From Salinivibrio kushneri (GTDB lineage Bacteria > Pseudomonadota > Gammaproteobacteria > Enterobacterales > Vibrionaceae), in assembly GCF_027286325.1 (NCBI RefSeq), contig NZ_CP114589.1, positions 434,001 to 498,000 on the forward strand: 64,000 nt of DNA, in the 5' to 3' direction. Positions 46,047 to 55,428 of the stretch are shown here, in pieces; position 1 is the first letter of the stretch, and every line of letters begins with the position of its first letter. The translations under genes and the position numbers were made by a program. The notes under the pieces were generated by a model, which worked only from the letters and a program-made list of their open reading frames with translations, had not been told where the DNA came from and ran no database searches.

Positions 46047-46259
46047 ACTCAGTTCTTTGGTAAACTTGTCAGTGATATGGCGATTTGCCTGTGATGGCTT
46101 GGCAATCCTCGAACGGTGGTTGTTCACAAAGATAACGGCTGCTGCATTGGCACTCAGTGCCGCCTTCGCTACTTCACGTGGATAGTTAGGCGTAGCGCCA
46201 ATGGTGCCAAAGGACAAGATATCGAACTGAATAAGCCAGTCTATACGCTTACAAGGCCA
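46047..46259 (-). pseudogene. radC: Fragment of a RadC (JAB/MPN domain) gene
   Basis: On the minus strand the reading frame encodes LIQFDILSFGTIGATPNYPREV, then KAALSANAAAVIFVNNH and SQANRHITDKFTKEL. This follows the RadC core, in which HNHPSG(D/N) precedes PSxxDxxITxxL. Only about 70 codons remain and the metal motif has decayed to NNHRSRIAKPS. Both ends are lost: upstream the frame runs directly into the stop codon of the DUF4011 gene (same frame), downstream it ends at the lysR stop. Mobile-element RadC homologues are common in integrative elements, so this is probably an island scar. Confidence 0.72.
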
Positions 46260-49200
46260 TCAGCCAGATTCAATTCTATCTACCCATTTCTGGAATATTG
46301 TCGCTGTTGAACTGTGACGGCGAGCTATCTGAAACTCGCAGAACAACCAATCGATAGGATCGTTAGGCTGGGCGGTTAGTGCTGCGCGAGCAACACCTAA
46401 TTGCTCTTGATAACAGAGTTCCTTCCAATCACGTTCCACGCCGAACGCGAACAATCCTCGCCATGGAATCTCATCGCTAACGTCATTTGGAGAAAGCCAT
46501 ACTGTTGTGCGTTCTTCTCCTTCGCGCCAGAAACCTGCCCAATCTTTGATGACATCACGTAGGTGCTGCCTTTGTTTGCGGGAACTTCGATTCAGCCCAT
46601 GTTTATGCGCGATGTCGAGCGTCAGCTCATGTAATGTAATGCCGTTTTTTCGTTCCAATATCGATTTAGCTAGATGACTTAGATTCATTCGATGCTCTAC
46701 CTGAAAATAACGATCTTTGTCATAACAGGGTAGGTCAGCCAAGGCATCCTCGAGCTGTGGCAGGGCCTCCGCGTATTCATTACCACGATCTCCTGCCGCT
46801 TCTTGATCTCGTTCGACTGGAAAATAAGGTGTGATTCCCGCCACTGTATGAGCTTCAACCTGCTCTGATTCTGTCTCGGTTTTGGATTCATTGACCAAAG
46901 TGTCTGCCTCTAACACCTCTGAGTCGCTAGTATCTCCTTCGGCCGATGTTTGATCTTGCTCTCGATCTGCTGTTAGGAGAGCTTCAAGATTTTCATGAAG
47001 CTTTTTCATTACATATTCCGGGTCCTGGAAGTAATTCGTTGACCATAATCGGAGGATCCGCCAACCCAAGTTCTCAAGAATTATCTGACGAACACGATCG
47101 CGGTCTCTGGCAGATGGTGAGCTATGATAGGTCGCACCATCACACTCAATACCAGCAAGATACTCGCCTGGTTTATCTGGATGGATGATTCCAAGGTCGA
47201 CACGAAATTTTGATACGCCGACTTGTGTCTGAACTTTCCAACCATTCGCACGGAGATGTATGGCCACTGCCTGCTCAAAATCGGAGTCGAACTGATCAAC
47301 CCCATAGTTTGCGAAGCTAAATTCGGCTAGCGCGACGGGACCACGTTCTGCGAACTCCAGATAGTTTTTGAGGTGTTCAACCGCCGTCGCCTGTGTTCTC
47401 GATAAATCCACCATGGACGAGTCGAAACTTGAGAAGACCAATACTTCGGTTGTAGCTCGCGTTATTGCGACGTTCAAGCGACGTTCACCACCTTGTTTAT
47501 TGAGTGGCCCGAAGTTCATACTCATGGTGCGACCACCCGGCTCCGTTGGTCCATAAGTCAATGAAAGAACAATGATATCTCGCTCGTCACCTTGCACGGA
47601 TTCGAGGTTCTTCACAAAAACTGGATCAAACGAACCAGTCGTCGTAAAGAAGCACTCCAAGTTCGGGTTTCCGCGTCGCGCTTCATCTAGGAGATCCTCG
47701 ATTAGTCGCTGCTGCTGAGAGTTAATTGTGACGATACCCATCGATTTTGTAGGCTGTTCGTCGTTAAGCATACGTTCTAAACGACGCACAACCTCCCTCA
47801 CGATCGCCTGTGCCTCAATTGAGTTGGTTTGTCCACGTCCTTTAGCGTAGACACCGTTTACACGATGCAGACACACAGCACTTTGTTTCGTTTCTGCTGA
47901 GGGAAAAGTGGTTAGTTGATTCTCATAATAGTGAGAGTTCGAAAACGCAATTAACGTCTCATGACGGCTGCGGTAGTGGCCTGTTAAACGGATATGGGGT
48001 AAACGTGCCGCAAGAGCTTGGTCCAATATGGATTCCAGGTCGCCTTCGTCGGAGTCCTCTTCTTCCTTGCGCCCGAATGTATTGCTAGGAGGCATCTGCT
48101 TGGGGTCTCCTACAACCACCACATTCTTTCCTCGGGCAATTGCACCTACAGCGTCCCATGTCGTGATTTGAGATGCTTCATCGAATACGACTAGATCAAA
48201 CAGTGCAAAATCAGCGGGTAAGAATTGAGCCACTGATAGTGGCGACATCATAAAGCAAGGCACCAAGTCAGTTAGGGTACTACCCATTTCGTTGACTAGA
48301 GCTCTGACAGGCTTGTGCCGCGATTTTTTCGTAAGCTCCCGCGCCAACACACCGTACTCGGGAGGTGTATTTGATGCATTGCGATCAGGCACATTGCCGG
48401 CTGTTTTTGCGAAAATGAATTCAGCGGTTGTTTTAGATACATCGGCATCAAGCTCCCTGAATCGCTCAATCGTCGATTCATGAGACGCTCCCGCGAACTG
48501 AACGAGGTATGGGCTTTGATCAATAAGCTTGGGTGCCAACCAGACACACAAGGCAGTCATGGCATTGTTTTCGCAGTCTTTCGGTAAAATTACTCGACTT
48601 TCGAGCGCAGTCGACAGCGGTTCGAGTTCATAAAGCGATGCCTTTCTCTTCATGGCTAACCATCGACACCAGCGATTCAAGCGCTGACCTTGCTCTCTAA
48701 TTGATCGGAAGTCGGTACCAACCTTGATGAGCTCATGATCAGTATTGACGGTGATATTTAACTTTTCTGCGTCGCTGATCAACGACGCTAGCGCCTGGCT
48801 GTCTTCATCCAAACTACGTGACGCGGTTACGATCTTAGAACTCTCTGATAAGAAATCTCGCCCGTCCACCAGCTGTTTCCTGAGTACACTAGACGCATCG
48901 ATAGGGTCAGAAAAGGCGCCAACAAGCCTTCTAAAGAGAGTGAGCGCTGTTTCGCCCTTGTCGAGTGTGTTGGTCAGTTTATTCGCATCGGCATCGATTC
49001 CCGGCCAAGCAGATGTGCTGCCAATATTCGACGAAACGGACTTTAATTTCTTGAGTATTTCCCTGGCCTCGATCCCAGACTCTAGTACCGATAGGTCATC
49101 AACTTTGTCCAGCCCGGCGGATCTGATGGTTTTGCGCAGGCTAAAACGTTTAATGAACCCAAAAAAACCAGTAGCCTCATTTCGACGACTAATCCATTGT

Positions 49201-52166
49201 TCCCAATCACACTCTTCGAGCATTTGCCATTTGAGGTTATATCCGAATGACGCAACCTTCTCATGTAATTGACGGTGCAATGCAACACTGTCACTCAATG
49301 CTTTTATACGTGCTGGGCCGCCATTCTGAAGTGCGAAATCGACTTCTCCCGTCATCACCAAGTCGCAAAGTGCACTGAGGCTCGATAACTGAGAGACAGT
49401 ACGCGTCGAGAGAGAATCGGTTTGTAAACCGATTGCCGAGAGCAACGTATCGGCACTTGAACGTGATCGCTCGGCTGCAATCTCTATCCGTTTCGCAAGA
49501 GAAATTACTTCGGCTTGCCACTGATTAGAAAACTCTACGTGAGATATTGAGGCGAAGATATTCGGATCAAGATCTTCAATGTCCCCAAAAGCAATCCCCA
49601 ACTCGCTCGCGGTTTTTAAATAGGGCTCAAGATCCGCTTCAGTTTTAACAGGCGCTTGTGATAACTCGTCGCTCCAAGCGAGTCTCAACGGATGCTCGTG
49701 TTCAAAACGAATAGCGCGCGCCATGGCATCACGTGCAGAAAGGCCAAGTGCATGCTGACGATGGAGTTCAGCTACGTATTTGTTTAGACCCTCACGAACC
49801 TCTTCGAGCTTCTGTGCTTTGCTTATCCAGTCGGTCTGAACTGCAGATTCACGATGAGACCAAGCGGCCCCCAACTGATCCAAAACAGATTTTTTGTTTG
49901 CTTTATTGGAGTGTAGCTCCAGGCACAGGTGTGCGAGTCCAGCTTTCTCCATCCTACGATATACAACTTGCAGTGCTGCCATTTTCTCGGCGACGAAAAG
50001 TACCTTCCGCCCCACAGCAATATTGTGACAAATGAGATTGGCAATCGTCTCCGATTTACCAGTTCCGGGTGGTCCCTCCAATACGAAGTCCTGTGGATGT
50101 GTGGAAGCATCTACAGCGACCATTTGAGATGCGTCACAATTAAAAGGAGCGTAGAAGGATTCAGGTCTAATCTTTTCATCTACTTGATCAAGCTTGATGA
50201 AGGCTCCTTGTTGCTGGTAAGCATCAGCCGGGTTGTCAACTAAATGTTTTACAAAGGGGCTTTGCTTCAGGAGCTCAGTTCGCTCTTTGAGATCCTTCCA
50301 CATCAAATATTTTGCAAACGAGAAAGAGCCGAGAACAATTTCCTCGACTACAATGAATCCAGGCTGCTCTTTGATTGCAGCGCGAACAATGTTCCAAACC
50401 TCTTCAACGTCTACCCCAGATTCATCTTCAGGGAGTTCATGGCGCAGACGATCAAGATTAATGTCGTAATCTATCTGCAGCATCTCGATGAGCGTGAGGT
50501 TAAATATAGGCTCCTCGTCCGGTAATTGACGCATTTTTACGGGAGCTTGGGCGCTACGACGCTCCAGCTTAACTGGCAACAAGATCAATGGAGCACGGAA
50601 CGATTTATCGCTTTCAGGAATCTCTTTCCAGCGCAGCATGCCGATTGCAAGAAAAAGGGTATTGCTGCCGCCTTCTTCGAGATCGTTTTTAGCTTTACGG
50701 AGTAAATCAACTAGTTTTGCGTCTTTGCGTTTAACTGTGTCATTGATGATTAGCTTTTTGTTGTTCAGCTGTTGAAGTGCAAATTCGCGGTGAAGGTCGG
50801 CTCCTGTATTCAGGCGAAATACCTCAGCACTTCGTGCTTTATCAACCAAAGGAGTCTCCTCGGCTGAAATAAAGCTAAAGATCTGGTCAGCGGCCAGCAT
50901 GTCTTCAAGGCTCGCCAGGTCAGGGCAAAAGAGCTTTAATGCAGAGCTTTTGACGTTAAGAAGTGGGTTTCGCTTGGTAAGATCCAACAGCTTACGTTGC
51001 CACGTATCGACACGGGTGTGCGGTGCATCCTCAATCACGCGCTCATCAGTCCGTACAGGTGGTAGAGCAGGCGCTGCATCTATACCTAGTGTTGTAGAGG
51101 AATGGCCGTTTTCACCCAATCGGGTATCCGCATTTGTTTTTTCCTCAACCACTCCGATTGGCTTAACCCGTCTCGCCCGTGCCTGCTTTATGTCGATCAG
51201 CATCACGAACTCAGACTCGTGATCTTCTTCGAGTAACGTCTTCGCACGTTCAATAGCCTGCTTAAAGGTAACCGGAGTATCGTTTGTGATTAGCGTGGTC
51301 TCAAACATCACAATATCTGAGGTATCCATGCGTTTTCGTAGATCGATAGGGTCATCGTTCGTAAGAATTGGGAAGCATTCGTCTATTAACCAAAAGCCAG
51401 CGAAAGCATGGCTTTTGGTGAGTGCTATCACAGGGTTTAGCCCCATATTTTCCAGGCAACTGGCAAAAAGCACTGAGGTATCGAGACATGCGGCCGTTTT
51501 GTGTTCGAGAATATCTGCAGCAGGGCGGATTCGTTGGCCCAACTTTGCCCACCCATTTGGAGGTGACAGGTACATTAGCCTTTCATTGAATAGAGTCGAC
51601 CAGAGAGCTGAACCAAAAAGGAACGGGCGCTCTCGCGTATTTGACTGATAGCCATCTATCGCACTATTCCGCCCAGTACTTCTTAAACTTTGTGCAACAC
51701 AGCTGGTGATTGACTCGACGGTATGTATATTTGGTTGCACAAAAGCGGCCAATAGTTCGGCCTGTCTAGACTCTCCGCCCCAGTAATCAGCAGGTAGGAC
51801 ATTAACTTGATGATTAGTACAGAGCTCCTGAGTAGTGCCCGCAGCGTCGACATATGAAACTGAGAACATCAATCGGACAACCACTTCTTCAGTGAGTCCC
51901 GCAAGCTTTTCGTAATGGGGTTTTAACGGCCGATCTTGGAGCTTAATCGATTGACCCGATTCAAGGCGATCAATTAACCATTCCTCAGGTTCAACGAATT
52001 GCGGCTCACATATCAGCTTAACGCGAATGTCCCTGACGTGTTTCGCAACAGTATTTCCAGCATCTTCTGGGCAGGTAACTAATACCCGTTTTAGCAATGG
52101 ATATGCATTCTGTTGTGCTGCCAAAGAAAACGTTGGAGCTACCTCGGTATGGATGGATAAAGTCAC
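46260..52166 (-). CDS. Giant DUF4011/superfamily-1 helicase/Vsr-like nuclease protein, candidate antiphage protein
   Basis: Protein of 1968 residues starting at a GTG four bases after GGAGG. Order: a transglutaminase-like region (about 200-300, with KTAACLDTSVLFASCLENMG and a later histidine), a DUF4011 region (about 380-690, DTWRQ-like opening WQRKLLDLTKRNPLLN), Walker A GPPGTGKSE near residue 700, Walker B LVVFDEASQ near 1325, GDPKQMPP near 1352, helicase motifs VQGDERDIIVLS near 1525 and NVAITRATTEV near 1568, a Vsr-like nuclease (FRVDLGI then GIECDGATYHSS, about 1665-1690), and a DUF3320-like C-terminus (about 1850-1900). All motifs look intact. The architecture matches single-gene defence proteins (as I recall, the Hhe type), so nucleic-acid-degrading phage defence is inferred. 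Confidence 0.88.
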   Translation of the reverse strand: MTLSIHTEVAPTFSLAAQQNAYPLLKRVLVTCPEDAGNTVAKHVRDIRVKLICEPQFVEPEEWLIDRLESGQSIKLQDRPLKPHYEKLAGLTEEVVVRLMFSVSYVDAAGTTQELCTNHQVNVLPADYWGGESRQAELLAAFVQPNIHTVESITSCVAQSLRSTGRNSAIDGYQSNTRERPFLFGSALWSTLFNERLMYLSPPNGWAKLGQRIRPAADILEHKTAACLDTSVLFASCLENMGLNPVIALTKSHAFAGFWLIDECFPILTNDDPIDLRKRMDTSDIVMFETTLITNDTPVTFKQAIERAKTLLEEDHESEFVMLIDIKQARARRVKPIGVVEEKTNADTRLGENGHSSTTLGIDAAPALPPVRTDERVIEDAPHTRVDTWQRKLLDLTKRNPLLNVKSSALKLFCPDLASLEDMLAADQIFSFISAEETPLVDKARSAEVFRLNTGADLHREFALQQLNNKKLIINDTVKRKDAKLVDLLRKAKNDLEEGGSNTLFLAIGMLRWKEIPESDKSFRAPLILLPVKLERRSAQAPVKMRQLPDEEPIFNLTLIEMLQIDYDINLDRLRHELPEDESGVDVEEVWNIVRAAIKEQPGFIVVEEIVLGSFSFAKYLMWKDLKERTELLKQSPFVKHLVDNPADAYQQQGAFIKLDQVDEKIRPESFYAPFNCDASQMVAVDASTHPQDFVLEGPPGTGKSETIANLICHNIAVGRKVLFVAEKMAALQVVYRRMEKAGLAHLCLELHSNKANKKSVLDQLGAAWSHRESAVQTDWISKAQKLEEVREGLNKYVAELHRQHALGLSARDAMARAIRFEHEHPLRLAWSDELSQAPVKTEADLEPYLKTASELGIAFGDIEDLDPNIFASISHVEFSNQWQAEVISLAKRIEIAAERSRSSADTLLSAIGLQTDSLSTRTVSQLSSLSALCDLVMTGEVDFALQNGGPARIKALSDSVALHRQLHEKVASFGYNLKWQMLEECDWEQWISRRNEATGFFGFIKRFSLRKTIRSAGLDKVDDLSVLESGIEAREILKKLKSVSSNIGSTSAWPGIDADANKLTNTLDKGETALTLFRRLVGAFSDPIDASSVLRKQLVDGRDFLSESSKIVTASRSLDEDSQALASLISDAEKLNITVNTDHELIKVGTDFRSIREQGQRLNRWCRWLAMKRKASLYELEPLSTALESRVILPKDCENNAMTALCVWLAPKLIDQSPYLVQFAGASHESTIERFRELDADVSKTTAEFIFAKTAGNVPDRNASNTPPEYGVLARELTKKSRHKPVRALVNEMGSTLTDLVPCFMMSPLSVAQFLPADFALFDLVVFDEASQITTWDAVGAIARGKNVVVVGDPKQMPPSNTFGRKEEEDSDEGDLESILDQALAARLPHIRLTGHYRSRHETLIAFSNSHYYENQLTTFPSAETKQSAVCLHRVNGVYAKGRGQTNSIEAQAIVREVVRRLERMLNDEQPTKSMGIVTINSQQQRLIEDLLDEARRGNPNLECFFTTTGSFDPVFVKNLESVQGDERDIIVLSLTYGPTEPGGRTMSMNFGPLNKQGGERRLNVAITRATTEVLVFSSFDSSMVDLSRTQATAVEHLKNYLEFAERGPVALAEFSFANYGVDQFDSDFEQAVAIHLRANGWKVQTQVGVSKFRVDLGIIHPDKPGEYLAGIECDGATYHSSPSARDRDRVRQIILENLGWRILRLWSTNYFQDPEYVMKKLHENLEALLTADREQDQTSAEGDTSDSEVLEADTLVNESKTETESEQVEAHTVAGITPYFPVERDQEAAGDRGNEYAEALPQLEDALADLPCYDKDRYFQVEHRMNLSHLAKSILERKNGITLHELTLDIAHKHGLNRSSRKQRQHLRDVIKDWAGFWREGEERTTVWLSPNDVSDEIPWRGLFAFGVERDWKELCYQEQLGVARAALTAQPNDPIDWLFCEFQIARRHSSTATIFQKWVDRIESG

Positions 52167-52385
52167 GTGTCCTCCGGCTGCGAATTTGAATATACACGCT
52201 GGGTTTGTTTATGCATGGTATGCATGTGCTATGCTTGTGTTGTCCATTAGGCATTCATTATATTACTTCGAATCATTTATCGTAATGGCTAAATCATCGT
52301 TCTATACGTATTTGCCTGCTGTCAATGCCAGTAGTGGAGAGCGACAATAGAGCATAGCTAATTGGCTGTCCAGCTGACCACCTTG

Positions 52386-52946
52386 CTAACTTTTGAATCC
52401 GAACTGACTATACTCATAAGCCAAGTCTGAGTGATTTTCACGAAACCAATTTACATCCGAGTCCCAGTGAGAGACGGCAACCTCATAACCTCTTCGCGAG
52501 CGTCTCTGATTCGCAAGCATAGACAAATGGCTTTGAATCTTAGAAAACCTTTTACTGGTACCAGGCTCCCCCCACTCTAGGGCATATTGGAGAGGCACAA
52601 TTGACGGGATCTCTGCGTACCAAGTAAAGTAGATGATCTCGCGCCGCAGACGCTCAGGCAGCCCATTCGTTTTGCCGACTTTGTACCCAAAACAAGCAAG
52701 TGGTGAAAATTCATGCATCGATTCAAACGTCCCAGGGTTCTCCTGGTATTCAGCTTTAAACTGAGACAATGCTCTTTGCATGTGTTTCGGGAGCGGCTTC
52801 TGCATCTCCCGCAAGCGCTTTTCCTGTAATTCCGCATTCTTTTCAGCGTAAAACCGTCCCTTTTTCTTCTTCTTAATTTGGGTAATTATCCAGATATAGG
52901 CTGCAACGACCAGGATAGCTAGTAGGAGTATGTCCTCAAACTCCAT
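52386..52946 (-). CDS. Membrane-anchored protein of unknown function, defence-island type
   Basis: The 186-residue product has one N-terminal membrane helix (DILLLAILVVAAYIWIITQI), a strongly basic stretch (KKKKKGR), a helical region, and a C-terminal domain with SPLACFGYKVGKTNGLPER and ALEWGEPGTSKRFSKIQSH. I have seen the pattern FGYxVG, then GLP, EWGxP and a tryptophan-rich tail in uncharacterised bacterial proteins, often near restriction genes, but cannot name the family. AAGGAG precedes the ATG. It reads toward the DUF4011 gene with a 219-base gap, which includes repeated TATGCATG motifs, so separate promoters are possible. Confidence 0.7.
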   Translation of the reverse strand: MEFEDILLLAILVVAAYIWIITQIKKKKKGRFYAEKNAELQEKRLREMQKPLPKHMQRALSQFKAEYQENPGTFESMHEFSPLACFGYKVGKTNGLPERLRREIIYFTWYAEIPSIVPLQYALEWGEPGTSKRFSKIQSHLSMLANQRRSRRGYEVAVSHWDSDVNWFRENHSDLAYEYSQFGFKS

Positions 52947-52978
52947 AACTCAAAATCTCCTTAGGGCTAGCTGGCCAA

Positions 52979-53061
52979 ATTTAACACCCACAAACAGGAA
53001 CACATTTTCCGTTTCTGAGCGCAACAAAGAAATCATATCCCATTGCCTTGGTTTGTTAATT
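52979..53061. repeat. Degenerate attC-like inverted ends
   Basis: ATTTAAC (52979-52985) and GTTAATT (53055-53061) are nearly complementary 7-mers 83 bp apart, resembling the attC end boxes RYYYAAC and GTTRRRY with one mismatch in the second. They lie between two small genes and overlap the stop of the upstream one, as attC sites do. Weak on its own. Confidence 0.25.
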
Positions 53062-53457
53062 GCTAACAATACTTGGTATTAGGTAAGCACACGTCACAAT
53101 AATTGATATTGTCAAAGTTATATATGAGGGATGAACAAGCCAGTAGCGCTTTCGTTTATAGTTCTCGTTATTATTCCACGATCTCTCAGCTTGGGGTTTT
53201 TCAAGCTCTGTAGCTAAGGCAAAGAAACGCTGCGCATCAACTCTCAACTCATAAAGGCAAATAGCTACAGTTAGGACGAAACCTACCAACGCGGTTGCAA
53301 GCATCCACTTTTCTACGTGAGAGAGCGAACCTGCCTGAGTACTAGTGAGAGCAAAGAAAAACACACCGGTGGCACCGGATGAGACCGAAAGTATATATGC
53401 TCGCAGACGATTTCCCGCGTCTTTAGCTAACTCATGAAACTTTTCCACTTCGCTCAT
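53056..53457 (-). CDS. Small three-helix membrane protein, unknown function
   Basis: The product (133 residues from the ATG at 53457; a GTG five codons upstream is possible) has two central membrane segments (about 22-70, GATGVFFFALTS and KWMLATALVGFVLTVAICLYEL) and one near the C-terminus (YITLTISIIVTCAYLIPSIV), with a charged helical loop between. I recognise no family. It starts 13 bases after an attC-like element and reads toward the DUF4011 gene. Short membrane proteins of this kind are common as integron cassette genes and as membrane effectors of defence systems; either role is inference. Confidence 0.65.
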   Translation of the reverse strand: MSEVEKFHELAKDAGNRLRAYILSVSSGATGVFFFALTSTQAGSLSHVEKWMLATALVGFVLTVAICLYELRVDAQRFFALATELEKPQAERSWNNNENYKRKRYWLVHPSYITLTISIIVTCAYLIPSIVSN

Positions 53458-53470
53458 TGCTGGTGTCGGC

Positions 53471-53558
53471 ACCTAACACGCCATTGAGTTGGTAGACTTG
53501 GAATTAGTCTATCAAGGGCTGTTTTGTTTTTCGTGCGCTATTGTCCAAAGTGTTAGGT
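53471..53558. repeat. Integron attC-like element
   Basis: ACCTAACAC (53471-53479) and GTGTTAGGT (53550-53558) are perfectly complementary 9-mers enclosing 70 bases; they contain ACCTAAC and GTTAGGT, exact matches to the attC end boxes RYYYAAC and GTTRRRY. An inner dyad TAGACT and AGTCTA is present. Read on the minus strand, the element ends with CAATGGCGTGTTAGGT, and the next gene begins 13 bases later, the spacing seen in cassette arrays. No integron integrase is in the window. Confidence 0.5.
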
Positions 53559-53704
53559 AAGCCATATTTTGTGAGGTGGGTGCAAGAAGTTGGTTAGAGC
53601 GCCAAGGGACGAGTCGGGTTGGTGGGGTGGTGCGCGATTAGAACGAGGGCTCCGTTTCGCGCACTGCTCTGGTTGGGATGCGGTTGTGTCCGTCGCGATG
53701 CCGA

Positions 53705-54586
53705 TTAGTGCGATTGCGCTGAATGCGTTGTCGCAGAGCGCGTTGCTTTTGTGGTTTGGTGCGTCGGCTGTGGGCGCTGTTGGTTGCGGTGGATTTGATA
53801 TTGCTGCCACGCGAAGGTCACCACAAAACAGCCGGTGAGCAGCAATACAATGGTCGGGCCGGGTGCGCTGTCGAGGTAAAACGACAGGGTGACGCCGCCC
53901 ACGGCGGTGACTAAAGCAATGGCACAGGCAATCCATAGCATGCGGCTAAATTGTTTGCTGAGCATAAAGGCGGTGACGCCCGGTGCAATCAACATCGCCA
54001 CCACTAAGATAATCCCCACGGCATGTAACCCCGCCACAATGGTGGCAATCATTACCGAGAGCAGAAGCCAGTGAAGTTTCTGCACGGGGAGTCCGAGCAC
54101 GCTGGCTTGTGCGGGGTCGAACGATAGCAGCATTAAATCTCGCCCTTTAAGCAGCACAAGCGCCAGCACGACTAAGCCGGTGATGGCGGCGGTGAGCAGC
54201 TGTTGGTGGTTAATCCCCAACAGGTTGCCAAATAGAATATGATCAAGGTGCAAATCAGACGGGAACTGGCCTTGCAAAATCAGCCCCAGCGCGAAAAAGC
54301 CAGAAAATACAATTCCCAGCAAGGTGTCTTCTTTCACACGGCTATTTTGTTTGAGCCAATGCACACTGGTGGCGCATGCAGATCCTGCGGCAAACGCGCC
54401 GACAATCAGCGGCAGGCCAAATAAGTTTGCTAGCACCAATCCCGGCAGCACCGCGTGTGCCACGGCGTCGCCAATTAATGACCAGCCTTTTAACACCAAA
54501 TAGCAAGAAAGCAGCGCACAGGGCAGCGCTACCAAGACGGCCATCAGCAAGGCATCTTGCATAAAAGTCAGTTGATACGGATTCAT
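53705..54586 (-). CDS. sitD: Manganese/iron ABC importer, second permease
   Basis: Membrane subunit of 293 residues with about eight helices, of the ZnuB/SitD family: LSCYLVLKGWSLIGDAVAHAVLPG is the conserved cytoplasmic loop region. It is the last gene of sitABCD and overlaps sitC by four bases. A C-terminal tail of about 30 residues rich in threonine, histidine and glutamine (HRNQQRPQPTHQTTK) goes beyond the membrane core. About 145 bases separate its stop from the attC-like element at the island edge. Confidence 0.9.
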   Translation of the reverse strand: MNPYQLTFMQDALLMAVLVALPCALLSCYLVLKGWSLIGDAVAHAVLPGLVLANLFGLPLIVGAFAAGSACATSVHWLKQNSRVKEDTLLGIVFSGFFALGLILQGQFPSDLHLDHILFGNLLGINHQQLLTAAITGLVVLALVLLKGRDLMLLSFDPAQASVLGLPVQKLHWLLLSVMIATIVAGLHAVGIILVVAMLIAPGVTAFMLSKQFSRMLWIACAIALVTAVGGVTLSFYLDSAPGPTIVLLLTGCFVVTFAWQQYQIHRNQQRPQPTHQTTKATRSATTHSAQSH

Positions 54587-55428
54587 TGCAGTGCCTCCTG
54601 ACGTTTGGCGCGCCGCGCGAGGATCCCGTGTTTGGGGCCAAACACAAAGGCGGCTAAGAAGAGTCCCACTTGGGCCAGCACAATCAGTGCGCCGGCGTTA
54701 AGGTTAGCGAAATAGCTGATATACACCCCAAACAGTGAGGTGAGTGTACCGATGACACCACTCAGCACCAACACGGGCCCGAAGCGATCACTCAATAAAT
54801 AGGCGGTGGCGCCGGGGGCGATCACCAAGCAAATCACCAAAAAGGCACCGACACTTTTAAGTGCCGCCATGGTGCAAGCGCTGAGCAGCGCAAAAAACAG
54901 CACTTTGAGCCCTACGACTGGCAAGCCAATGCAGCGGGCATGGCTTTCATCAAAAAAGGTCAGCATAAAATCACGCCATTTCACCGCCAGTACGGTGAGG
55001 CTCACCAAGGCAATGACTAGCATTTGCACCGCATCGAGTGGGGCAATGGCAAGTAAGTTGCCCAGCATAATTTGTTGAATATCGACCGCGACGGGCGAAA
55101 TCGAGACCAGAAAGAGCCCGAAGGCGAAAAAGCTCGAGAAAATTAAACCGATGATCGCATCTTGTTTGATGTGGCTACGTTGGTGCAAAAACAGCATCAC
55201 GCTCGCGGCCATGCCGCCGGCAACAAAGGCACCGAGTGAAAAGGGCAAGCCCAGAATATAAGCGCCGGCAACGCCCGGTACAATCGCATGAGAGAGGGCA
55301 TCGCCCATCAGCGACCAGCCTTTGAGCATCAAAAAGGCAGAGAGCAAGCCGCACACGCAGCCAATCAAGGTGGTGACCAGCAATGCTTTTTGCATGTATT
55401 GATAGGCGAGGGGATCGAGTAAGCTCAT
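54583..55428 (-). CDS. sitC: Manganese/iron ABC importer, first permease
   Basis: Membrane subunit of 281 residues, homologous to the next permease; FLMLKGWSLMGDALSHAIVPG marks the family. Having two permease genes in tandem separates this cluster from zinc-type znuABC, which has one, and supports the Sit/Yfe type. It overlaps sitB and sitD by four bases at each end (ATGA), giving tight translational coupling. Confidence 0.9.
   Translation of the reverse strand: MSLLDPLAYQYMQKALLVTTLIGCVCGLLSAFLMLKGWSLMGDALSHAIVPGVAGAYILGLPFSLGAFVAGGMAASVMLFLHQRSHIKQDAIIGLIFSSFFAFGLFLVSISPVAVDIQQIMLGNLLAIAPLDAVQMLVIALVSLTVLAVKWRDFMLTFFDESHARCIGLPVVGLKVLFFALLSACTMAALKSVGAFLVICLVIAPGATAYLLSDRFGPVLVLSGVIGTLTSLFGVYISYFANLNAGALIVLAQVGLFLAAFVFGPKHGILARRAKRQEALQ

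Noticed and set aside
52200..52235. Repeated TATGCATG motifs upstream of the giant defence gene as a CRISPR or operator array
   Set aside because: Only two close copies and one partial copy, too short and irregular for CRISPR; an operator is possible but unsupported.
52027..52350. Plus-strand frame across the start of the giant defence gene
   Set aside because: It overlaps the N-terminal coding region on the other strand and shows no protein features.
53553..53936. Open frame antisense-shifted relative to the sitD 3' end
   Set aside because: Composition (cysteine, histidine, proline, alanine rich) is that of a shadow frame of GC-rich sitD.
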